From Viola odorata (lineage: Eukaryota; Streptophyta; Magnoliopsida; Malpighiales; Violaceae), in contig OY829546.1 of the NCBI GenBank assembly GCA_963691705.1, positions 36,240,040 to 36,304,039 on the forward strand: a DNA stretch of 64,000 nucleotides. The letters are read 5' to 3'. The notes beneath the pieces were generated by a model. The model did no database searches. It saw only the letters and a program-made list of their open reading frames with translations, and was not told where the DNA came from. The position numbers were made by a program, and so were the translations under genes. Every line of letters begins with the position of its first letter. Positions within the stretch are counted from its first letter, which is position 1. Below are positions 11,227 through 20,928 of this stretch, in pieces.

Positions 11227-12479
11227 GGGATAGCTATAAAATGACGTGGGACTTTTACGATTTTCTCCACTTTTTTCGTTTCTTCCCTCTTTCCACTATA
11301 TATGTCATCACTCCCCCCAAACCGTCAATATCACTCATACCCCGGGAGCCAAAGAGCAGTTTCAGCTAAAATTGCCAGCCGGAAGCAAAAGCACGCCAAG
11401 TTCAAATTCACGATGAAGGAGACGGAAAAGGTCACGAAGAGATCGCTAAGGACTATCACCGAAGAAGCAGCAATGACGAAGGCCGAGGCCTCAAGACAGA
11501 AGGGGAAGAGATCAAGACAAAGGCTGTACTTGCTCTGCTCTGTTGCATTTTCAAATCAAATCAAAAAGGGGAGGGATATTAAAAAAAAAAAAAAAAAAAA
11601 AAAAAGAAAAAAAAAGAGGAAAATGAGAGAAAAAAAAAAGGAGAGAGGGGAAAAAGGGAAAAGAAAAGAAAAATGCTCAGAGACCTTCGACGAATACAAA
11701 CAATCGAAGAGCCAAAGCAGTCACAGCCCGGGGACAACTCAATTCGAGAAAGTCTCGAAGACAACTTTCCCCAGTGAACTCGAGTAGAAAAGCCCAAGGC
11801 CAACTCGAGAAATCTCAAAGTATCCTTCCCCAGTAAAGTCAAGCAAAAGAGGCCCAACGCCAACTCAAGAAACCTCAAAGCAAGCATCACTAGTAAAGAC
11901 CCGAGAAGAAAGGGGCCCCACGCCAACTCAAGTAGTGAGTCGCAAAAAGAACAGCGACGACACTCCCCAATGAGGACTCAAGAAAAGGGCCCCAGGCCGA
12001 ACAAAAAGCACCCCTCAGCAAGGATCCCAGAGCTCACGCACTCTGTCAAGCAAGCATCCTCAGCAAAAAGTGAAAAGGCTCACGTACCTCGCCCTCATCA
12101 GCAAAGCATCAGTCATCAAAAACCTTCCAGCAAAGCAACCTTTTTCAAAACAAACTCATTTCCGAACGTTTCATGTCCTTTCATTCTTTTCCGTAAAAGT
12201 CCCATCGATTATTAGAATGCCCATGCATGTGCATCTTCATTTGAAGTCTATTCACTCGGATTGACATTGCAAACTGTAAATTATGTATCATGTTAGTTGC
12301 ATCTTTATGAGTGTAAAACACTTAGCCTTGTTTCAGAGCGTGAGTGCAAACACTAATATCAGGTGAGGACTACTTATGGCTGCAAATCGTGGGAAAGTCT
12401 TGTCCTTGGGGTCGTTACCTCCTGAGCAGGACGCAGACGCATTCTAGGTTCGTATCAAGGCCGCTGGCGATAGCTTTCT
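11227..12479 (+). other. 3' untranslated region of A, second part: purine tract and minisatellite
   Basis: There is no supportable gene. It contains an A/G-only low-complexity tract (11579-11675) and then a degenerate minisatellite of about 58-66-bp units at about 11740-11930, each with a version of CAACTCGAGAAATCTCAAAG. C has the same two features in reverse (tract about 33985-34125, minisatellite about 33665-33900). The long ORFs across it are low-complexity translations (poly-Lys/Arg or poly-Phe). Confidence 0.6.
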
Positions 12480-13569
12480 TCTCCTCCCAGAGTGACATCA
12501 TAGTTTAGTCTTTAGCATTTAGCATTCCCCTCCTCCCAGAGCGACAACATTTAGCATTCTTCTCCTCCCAGAGCGACAGCACTTGGCATTCTTCTCCTCC
12601 CAGAGCGACTTTAGTTTAATTTCCGCATCTCGCGCCTTCTCCTACGGGAATCGGCGTTGTTTAAATTTTCTGCCTTAGCATTCTTCTCCTCCCAGAGCGA
12701 CAGCACTTAGCATTCTTCTCCTCCCAGAGCGACAGCACTTAGCATTCTTCTCCTCCCAGAGCGACCTTAGTTTAATTTCCGCATCTCGCGCTTTCTCTCA
12801 CGGGAATTGACAACATTTAGTTTTCAGCGTAGCATTTCTTCTCCTCCCAGAGTGACAGCATTTAGTTTCAGCATTAGCATTTCTTCTCCTCCCAGAGTGA
12901 CAGCATTTAGTTTTCAGTGTAGCATTTCTTCTCCTCCCAGAGTGACAGCATTTAGTTTCAGCATTAGCATTTCTTCTCCTCCTAGAGTGACAGCATTTAG
13001 TTTCAGCATTAGCATTTCTGCTCCTCCCAGAGTGACAGCATTTAGTTTCCAGCGTAGCATTTCCCCTCCTCCCAGAGTGACAGCATTTAGTTTCCAGCGT
13101 AGCATTTCTTCTCCTCCCAGAGTGATAGCATAGCGTAGTTCTACCTTTTTCAACCTTAGCATTTCTTCCCCTCCCAGAGCAACATCATTCATACAATTCT
13201 ACATTTATGCATAATTATTTTCCTCCTCCTAGAGTGACATCATTAGGACAAATCATTCATACTTCTGCGAATCGCGCACTATCTTCCGAAGCAACATCAG
13301 TCACATGTCAAGTGATCATCCCCCCAGTGGGACTGTCGTTTAAATTTTCGTAAAATTACTTGCCGTCCCCGGTAGAGTAGTTGTCATTTACATTCCCTGC
13401 AACTTATGTGCCTCTCAATACCTGAGCAGATCTAAGTTTACGTCTTTGCAGGATCAACAACCTATCTCCTCCCAGAGTGACGTCAAGCAAGCACCTGGTA
13501 TCCCCAGTAACAGCATCAATCAATCTCCTCCTCCCAGAGCGACATCAAGCAACTACCTCCCAGAGCGAC
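12480..13569 (+). repeat. CTCCCAGAGYGACA minisatellite near the 3' LTR (element A)
   Basis: About 19 copies of a core close to CTCCTCCCAGAGTGACA are spaced by 30-60 bp of variable AT-rich sequence (AGCATTTAGTTTCAGC type). Two embedded blocks carry a CGCATCTCGCG-type spacer. Element C has the same array on the other strand (about 32010-33115). ORFs here (12807-13133 plus, 12914-13192 minus) are only translations of the repeat. Confidence 0.9.
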
Positions 13570-13721
13570 ACGTTAAACGAGAAATTCTCATCATTCGCTG
13601 TAGACGGTTAAAACCGGCGTATTTTTCTCTACGCGCCAGTACCTTCGGCTCGAAAGGTCGGAACGTTTGCCCGCGAGACTCGGCTCGAGGCCATTTAAAT
13701 GAGACTTAAAGGCCTTTGATC

Positions 13722-13771
13722 TCAACCGTTGATCTGGTCAACCAAGGAAAGTCAACCAGATCAACGGTTGA
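13722..13771 (+). promoter_or_regulatory. LTR U3 inverted repeat with two W-box-like sites (element A)
   Basis: The arms 13722-13738 and 13755-13771 are perfect 17-bp inverted repeats around a 16-bp loop. The arm/loop junctions contain GGTCAA and AGTCAA, which match the W-box (TTGACY) recognised by WRKY factors. It lies about 190 bp upstream of the TATA box. The LTR at 28344-31900 keeps the hairpin with paired base changes. Confidence 0.55.
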
Positions 13772-13957
13772 CAATTTAATGTGCATAATGCACATGCACA
13801 GTGCCGGGGAATTCTCAGCCACGAGCCCACGCCCGAGCCACCTGCTCCCATCGCGTCTAAAACCCCTAGCCCGTAGCCCCCTAGCTCCGCCATCATCACG
13901 GCCATGCCCTCCTCCACGCGCAGCTCCTCCTCCGGCCACCCACGCGACTCCTGCGGC

Positions 13958-13965
13958 TATAAATA
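13958..13965 (+). promoter_or_regulatory. TATA box of LTR (element A)
   Basis: TATAAATA lies inside the perfect palindrome GGCTATAAATAGCC. The same palindrome is conserved in the other two LTRs (30962-30969 and 59646-59653, reverse orientation). It is the likely core promoter of the element. Confidence 0.75.
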
Positions 13966-14473
13966 GCCACGTTCCCTTCGAACAAAGGGGTCGGAAATTT
14001 TACAAACAAAAAAAGCTCTACTCCCTCTCCATTCTCCTAGCCAATTCACACACGGCTCACCTCCCTTCTCCTACCCAATTCATCCACCCGAACCAAGGTA
14101 AAGGAAAGCAATCAAGGTGAGTTTATCAAGCTTTCTCTCTCTAGCTTCTCTCCTTTAATTTTCGTTTTTAGCTTTAAACATTTAATCAATGGCTCAAATC
14201 TGTTTTGTATACTTCATTTTCAAGTTGTAAACGTGTTACTTGCTTCAATTCAAATGCCTGCTGTTTCCTTTAATTAATTATGAATTTTTGGGCTTTAATG
14301 CGTATATTTGTTCAAACGTGAAATTGCTCCTCGTCCATGGATGAAGTGGTTTAATTCTGGTCGGGTTTTGGTCGTCGCTTAACCCCGGTCGCATTGTGAC
14401 CATTTTGGAGGTGTTCGGGTGGCCGGAGCTCCTCCCTTGTCGCCGGCAGTAACGCCGGCGCAAGGAAGAAGAT

Positions 14474-14624
14474 GAACAGCGGCTGCTGTTCTTCATGAGG
14501 AAGGTGACGGGCTAAGCCCGTCCCTCCTTTCTTTTAGCATGCTGATGGGCTTTGGCTTAAGCCAAGCCCATCCTTTCCTTTCCCTTCAATTTAAGTTATG
14601 GGCTAGGATTTATTCCTAGCCCAT
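14474..14624 (+). other. Cluster of four hairpins downstream of the LTR TATA box (element A)
   Basis: Four stems follow one another: 14474-14491 (7 bp, GAACAGC), 14506-14522 (8 bp, GACGGGCT), 14544-14572 (14 bp with one bulge) and 14598-14624 (11 bp, ATGGGCTAGGA). They lie about 500-660 bp downstream of the TATA box, so they should be in the transcript. B/C LTRs have three stems at the same place with different bases. Confidence 0.6.
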
Positions 14625-15571
14625 TTTAACTAAATTTCAGCACATGGGGCCCAGCCCATTAATTCTTCGTCAAGCATTCGAGTCATTTTTTTTATTTCAG
14701 CATCTCATTTTCGTATGCGTGAAATCCATCATTTCTCGTATGCAATCAACTGTCATTTAAATTTTCGCACTCATAAAATGGTTTATTTATTTGTCGAGCT
14801 ATCACTAACACTCTCATTTTGCAGGTTTTAGTTTCAAGCTTCGCTCGAAAGTACGCCTTTCGATTCCTTTTTATTTATTCGGTGCTTTCTGCAAATATCC
14901 ATTGTATGCATGATACATAGAACTGCTAGAACTAAAATCAACCCACATGCACAACGTGTTTAAAGACTTTCTTAAAATGCCGCGTTCATGTGATTTTAAT
15001 TCTCGCTTATATTTACTGCATGTACATGGGGACTTTCGATCCCACAGCAAACTATCATTTTAAATCCATCATTTAAAATGGTACTCTGGTAGCAATCCAT
15101 GTTAGGATCACGTAGTAATTAAGTTAATCATGCATGGCCCGATGATGAAAAAAGAGGGCGCTCATTCAGTCTTACGGAAATTTCAGTCCCATCACGATCA
15201 TAATAAAGACTAAAGTGACGATTCCTCTGAGGGCCCCCTTTTTCAAAACGTATTTCTCAAACACCTTTTTAAACACCTCTCTCATCAACCGGTAACCGTT
15301 TTCGGATGTGTCTCGGGTGCCTAACACCTTCCCGAGACCATAACACGACCCCGAACCTTTGTCTGGGGTCCAGACCCCTTTTTTTGTGCCTTTAGTTTTT
15401 TTACTTATTATATTTCCTATGCCATGACGATTAGGGTTCCCTAAGCCTAGTAACCAAATTAGGGTGGTGAGTTCATTGCATGCTGCGAGGTGTCCTTTTA
15501 CGCCGAGAATCTGAAGGTCTCAAATTTCGTTGCACACTCGCGAATTTTTTTTAAATTTTCGAGGCGCGACA

Positions 15572-17338
15572 ATGGGTGTTCTAATAATCGATGGGACTTT
15601 TACGGAAAAGAATGAAAGGACGTGAAATGTCCGGAAAGAAGTTTGTTTTGGAAAAGATTGCTTTGCTTGGGAGTTGGAAGGCTTTTGATGAGTGATGTTT
15701 TCTTGATTGGCCCTGATGAGGGCGAGGGGTGCGAGCTCTCTCCCTTTTTGCTGGGGATGCTTTCTGGACAGAGTGCGTGAGCTCAGGGATCCTTGCTGGG
15801 GGTGCTCTTCGTTCGGCGAGAGGGCCTTTTCTTGAGTCTTCATTGGGGAGTGTCGTCGCTGTTCTTTTTGCGACTCACTACTTGAGTTGGCCTTGGGCCC
15901 CTTTCTCTTCTTGGGTCCTTACTAGGGATGCTTGCTTTGAGGTTTCTCGAGTTGGCCTTGGGCCTCTTTTGCTTGACTTCACTAGGGAAGGATTGCTTGA
16001 CTAAAGAGGGATTTTTGATTGATTTGTGATTTTAGACTGATTGGTGGTTCGATTGCTAGAGGGTTTGATTGCTAGACGTTTGATTGCTGGATGTTTGATT
16101 GCTGGATGTTTGATTGCTAGATGGTTTGAGACGACTTATTTACAAAGTTCTACCTAGAACCTAAGGTTGCCCCCAGTGGGCCAGACGACCGTACTCGACT
16201 TAAAGCTAACAAAGTGAGCAGGAATAAAAACAAATTTAAATAAAGGGGAAAGAAAGAGGGACTCCCCTGAACCGCGCAGCGGGGCTGCGCGGGCGTCTTC
16301 CACAAGCTCCATGCGGATGACACCCAGATGCTTCCCGTCCCTGTGAGATGCAGAGGGGAAAACGGAAAGGGAAATTAATTTGAAAACAAAACTGAGATAA
16401 GTTCAGGGATTCTCCCTTCCTTTAACTCGGCTTTTCGAGGGTGCTTATGACGTGGTCCTAGTCCTGGGACGCCTTGCTTAGATGCGTTGTTTGGTTTCTT
16501 TTTCAGCTGCTTCACGGGAACCGCCGATTCCAGGATGATGAGATCCGCATTTGGTCCCTTTGCTTACCGGTTCTTGCTAGACCTTCGTTGATTGGCTTCG
16601 TGGTTGCTCGGGGGTAAAGGGGAAATCCTCTGCCCCCAAAATGTGCAGCGAGGCTGCAAGGACGTATGCTTACCGTTCTTCTGCAGGCAACGAATTGGGA
16701 CGACCTAGTCCCTGAAAAAGACAAGGTGATGACAAATGAGGAGTAAATGCAAGATAATTTTTAGCAAAAGTAATGTGATTGATAAGTTTTAAGCTCTCCC
16801 TTTTAGACGGGCTATCCGTGGGTCATTGCGGTGTGATTTGCATCGAATGGGCTTTGTGACTTTGGTCCAACGTTTAGTCCTTTGAGACCGATTATTTGCG
16901 ATGCCGGCTGCGCCGGTAGCACTGCGAGGAAAAGAAATTTCGCTTTAGATGGTGATGGTTTGTCTTAAAATCTTTCCTGATTCGCTCTTGAAGGTGGCCT
17001 GCTACGGCAATTCAACAGCTCCAACGAGCAGAACTCTATGGTTTTATCGTGGCGACGATTTGAGGCGTGAGACCTTACGTCTCTGCAAAACTGAAGAGTG
17101 ATTAGTGGCGTTAGCCTAAGTGACGCGTCTTACGTCCCGAGCTACTCCTGGGGAGCCATCCATGCCATGCGTCCTTTTGTCATCTCACAAGTTAGAAAAA
17201 AAAGGATAACAAAATTTTAAAATAATGAGCATCCCCTGAAAAAAACTTGTTTTATTAATTTCAGGACAAATGTTTGTGCTAGATTGTCATGATAAAATTC
17301 TATGTCTTTGGCTGACCGGACGCCCTGTCCACGATGCT
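15572..17338 (-). other. Truncated 3' untranslated region of element B
   Basis: There is no gene. Reading on the minus strand from integrase: exon-like modules with GTAAG-type donors (near 16565 and 16672), the GC hairpin near 16272-16292, a short CAATCAAAC array at about 16035-16130, the 950-bp deletion, and the TCGAG minisatellite remnant (about 15870-15990). The region ends at 15572 in sequence that in C continues leftward in element orientation from 33361. Confidence 0.6.
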
Positions 17339-20300
17339 TCAGGTGAAGTATCTCTTGACTGCATCGGCATTTACCGGTTTCGGGAGATCGTCTCCATCCA
17401 TGTTGGTTAGCATTAGGGCACCCCCTGAGAATGCACTTTTGACCAGGTACGGGCCCTCGTACCTTGGGGCCCACTTTCCTTGACTGGCCTCCTGATGAGG
17501 GAGAATTTTCTTTAGCACTAAATTCCCAGCCTCGAATTTGCGAGGTCGCACTTTCTTGTTATAAGCGTTGACCATTCTTTGCTGATATAATTGCGCATGG
17601 CAGATAGCGGCCAAGCGCTTTTCGGGAAGGAGGTTCAGCTGCTCGTACCTCACTCTCGCCCAATCAGATTCTTCTACTTCAGATTTGGCCAGGATTCTGA
17701 GAGAAGGAATTTCTACCTCGAGGGGAATTACGGCTTCCATGCCGTAAACTAATGAGTAGGGAGTTGCCCCTGTGGACGTACGGGTTGCTATCCGATAAGC
17801 ATGTAGTGCGAAGGGAAGCATGTCGTGCCAGTCTTTGTGAGTGATTACCATCTTTTGGATGATCCTCTTCAGGTTCTTGTTTGCTGCTTCGACTGCGCCA
17901 TTCATCTTTGGTCGATATGGTGACGAGTTCCGGTGCTTCACCTTCCAACGTTGGCAAAGATCGTCAATCATCTTTCCGTTGAGATTGGTGCCGTTGTCCG
18001 TGACGATGGTTTCTGGGACCCCATGACGGCAAATGATATTTCTCTCAATGAATCGCATGGTGGTTTTCTGAGTGATGTTGGAGTAAGAGGTGGCCTCTAC
18101 CCATTTGGTGAAATAGTCAATTGCTACGAGGATGAAGCGATGGCCATTAGAGGCTGTTGGATGAATTTGGCCGATGATGTCGATTCCCCACATTGCAAAA
18201 GGCCAAGGCGATGTCATGCTGAAGAGAGGGGCTGGAGGGACGTGGAGATGGTCCGCGTAGATTTGACATTTGTGGCACTTCCGAAAATAGCTGATGCAAT
18301 CTCGTTCGATGGTGAGCCAAAAATAACCTTGTCTCATTATCTGCCTGGCCATCATGTGTCCACTTGCATGTGTGGAACAAACCCCTTCGTGGATCTCTGC
18401 TATGATTCTCTTTGCCTCGGTCATGGTGACGCAGCGAAGCAAAGCTCCATCAGCTCTCCTTTTATATAGAACCTCGCCGTCGAGGTAGAAGTCTAGTGCT
18501 AAGCGCTGGAGGGTCTTTTTGCTAACCCGGCTTGCCCCCGGTGGGTACTCCCGGTTTCTGATGAACTGTACTAGGTCGTAAAACCATGGCTTGCCGTCAG
18601 GTTCCTCTTCCAAGGAAACACAACATGCCGGAGCTCCCTTTACTTCCACTCTCAATGGTTGAAGCATTACTCCGCATTCTAACTTAAACATCGAGGCCAA
18701 CGTGGCTAACGCGTCTGCGAAGCGGTTCTTTTCTCTGTCGACTCGGTCGAATTCGGTTTCCTCGAATTCCCGTGTGAGTTGGGTGAGTAACTTTTGATAA
18801 GGGATGAGCTTGGAATCCCGTGTCTGCCATAAATCCTGGGCTTGATAGATGACGAGTGCTGAGTCGCCGAAGATTTGGAGCTTCTTTACTTTTAAGTCGA
18901 TGGCTGCTGTCAGACCGCTGACGCACGCTTCATACTCGGCGACGTTATTGGTGCATGGGAAGTTCAATTTGCATGCTATGGGGAATTGACGGCCATCTGG
19001 GGCTATGACTACGGCTCCCACTCCCTTGCCCGAGAGGTTCACCGCACCATCGAAGAACATGGTCCACCAGTCATCTTCTCGGAGATCTTCCGCGATTTCC
19101 CCTTCAATCACTATGATGTCCTCGTCGGGGAAGTCGAAGTTCAACGACTCATACTCGTCCGAGGCATGATCAGCCAAGTGATCGGCGAGGGCACTTGCTT
19201 TAACCGCCTTACGGGTTACATAGATGATTTCGTGCTCAGCTAATAAGACTTGCCATCTACAAATGCGACTTGACAGGTACGACTTTTCAAAGATGTATTT
19301 CAGGAGATCCATGTGAGAGATTAACCACGTCGTGTAATACAACATGTACTGCCGGAGCCTTCGGGCGCACCATGCTAGGGCGCAACAAGTTCGTTCCAAC
19401 ATAGAGTAACGCATCTCATATTTGTTGAATTTTTTGCTGAGGTAGTAGATGGCTTGTTAACGCTTTCCGGACTCATCGTGTTGTCCCAAAACGCAACCCA
19501 TAGCACTAGCCGTGACTGTCATGTACATGAGCAATGGCCGTCCTGGCGTCGGAGGAACTAGTACCGGTGGATTTTGCAGATATGTCTTGATTTTCTCGAA
19601 GGCTTCCTGGCAGTCTTCGTCCCATTCTGTATCTCCATGTTTCCTTAGCATTTTGAACATCGGCTCGCAGGTAAGTGTTAACTGGCTGATAAAGCGAGCG
19701 ATGTAGTTGATGCGCCCCAAAAAGCTTCTTACTTCCGTTTCGGTGCTGGGAGCGGGTAGCTCCTGAATGGCTTTTATCTTATCAGGATCCACTTCTATGC
19801 CTTTGTTGCTGACGATGAATCCCAATAACTTCCCGGAAGCCACTCCGAAGGTACACTTAGTTGGGTTTAGCCGTAGCCGAAATTGCCTCAACCTTTCGAA
19901 CACCTTTCTCAGGATGTCTACATGATCTTGCGTGCCGCGAGACTTGGCTATCATGTCGTCGACATATATTTCCAATTCTTTATGCATCATGTCGTGGAAA
20001 AGGGTGATGGCAGCACGTTGGTACGTGGCTCCTGCATTTTTTAATCCGAAGGGCATCACCTTGTAGCAGAAGGTTCCCCAGGGCGTGATGAAGGTCGTCT
20101 TTTCACTGTCCTCGGGTGCCATCTTGATCTGATTGTACCCCGAGAATCCATCCATGAAAGAGAACATGTCATTTCTGGCGGCACTATCTACCAAGATGTC
20201 GATATGGGGAAGAGGCAAGTCGTCTTTAGGGCTAGCTCGATTGAGATCCCGAAAGTCCACGCACATGCGAACCTTCCCATCTTTCTTAGGCACTGGCACT

Positions 20301-20777
20301 ATGTTGGCGATCCATTCTGGGTACTCCGCAACTCTCAAAAAACCCGTGTCTAGTTGCTTGGTAACTTCTTCTTTGATTTTCAGAAGGATGTCTGGATGCA
20401 TCCTCCGAAGTTTTTGCTTGACAGGCTTAAACTCAGGTTTTAATGGAATACGATGCTCAACTATCCCGGGATCAAGACCTGGCATGTCGGCGTATGACCA
20501 TGCGAATACATCGGAGTAGTCCTTGAGGAGAGAAATCAACCTTTCTCTCTGAGTCGTATCCAGGGTAGTTCCGATCTTGACCAGTTTTTGATTCTCATTG
20601 CTTGCCCCCAAGTTTACTTCGTCCAATTCCTCCCGATGAGGGGTTATTTCCTTTTCTGAACTTTCTAGTAAACGGGTCAGTTCGTCGGAGACTTCGGCCT
20701 TGTCTTCGGTCGTAGCGATGATTTCTTCGCCAGTAAAGACATAGGTTTTATCAAAACAATCCGAACTAACACTCATC
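17339..20777 (-). pseudogene. pol: pol (RT-RNase H-aRNase H-integrase) of element B, one nonsense codon
   Basis: It starts at the exon boundary after the intron (ATG at 20776) and stops at 17339. One frame is open throughout except a TAA at 19459-19457, where C and A have GAA. Two open segments therefore show, 20777-19457 and 19414-17339. RT with YVDDM maps near 19960-19970, RNase H near 19300-19530, archaeal-type RNase H near 19075-18700, and integrase D, D and E near 18180, 17990 and 17890. It ends in a GPYLV-type C-terminal segment with no chromodomain. The stop separates RT from the rest inside RNase H. Confidence 0.88.
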
Positions 20778-20928
20778 CTGAAATTAAAAGTGCGAAAAAA
20801 GAGATGCGTAAAATGAAAATTTGCATATATATTGATTTTTAACAAAAGGGAACAGGAGTCCCTACAAAAATGTTTTCGTAAGAAAACGTGCCAAAAACAT
20901 ATATATATTTTTCAAAATGAGAAATTAC
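20778..20928 (-). other. Putative pro/RT intron of element B (151 nt)
   Basis: GT at 20928-20927 overlaps the protease stop, and AG at 20779-20778 precedes the RT exon. Removal joins the two frames in phase, as in A and C. Compared with A it has a small extra palindromic piece, GTTTTCTTACGAAAAC. Confidence 0.7.

Larger units (their letters stand above)
1..15571 (+). mobile_element. Element A: Ty3/gypsy Tat (Ogre-like) LTR retrotransposon, 5' end outside window
   Basis: The order is ORF1 tail, gag-pro, intron, RT, RNase H, archaeal-type RNase H, integrase, long 3' untranslated region and 3' LTR. This order, especially the additional RNase H and the pro/RT intron, is diagnostic of the Tat lineage (Ogre type). 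The 5' LTR, PBS and most of ORF1 lie left of the window. The right end is exact: the LTR ends in GGCGCGACA at 15571 and the next base belongs to element B. Gag-pro carries three nonsense codons and pol two frameshifts, so A is not autonomous. Its relatives B and C in this window resemble each other more than either resembles A. Confidence 0.9.
13570..15571 (+). repeat. 3' LTR of element A, internally deleted (2.0 kb instead of 3.56 kb)
   Basis: It aligns with the minus-strand LTRs at 28344-31900 and 57027-60584 but lacks the first roughly 530 bp (including the TG start) together with the PPT. The internal minisatellite runs directly into LTR sequence at about 13569-13571. It also lacks roughly 1 kb of the tandem arrays present in the other two LTRs. 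The right end GGCGCGACA is intact at 15571. It carries a TATA box, an upstream inverted repeat and a series of hairpins, listed separately. Confidence 0.85.

Noticed and set aside
11302..11787. 161-residue Lys-rich ORF in the 3' region of A
   Set aside because: Mostly translated A/G low complexity and minisatellite, with no conserved frame in C.
12807..13133. Repeat protein gene (SSPPRVTAFSFSI units) and its antisense partner
   Set aside because: It is a translation of the CTCCCAGAG minisatellite; frames are lost outside the array.
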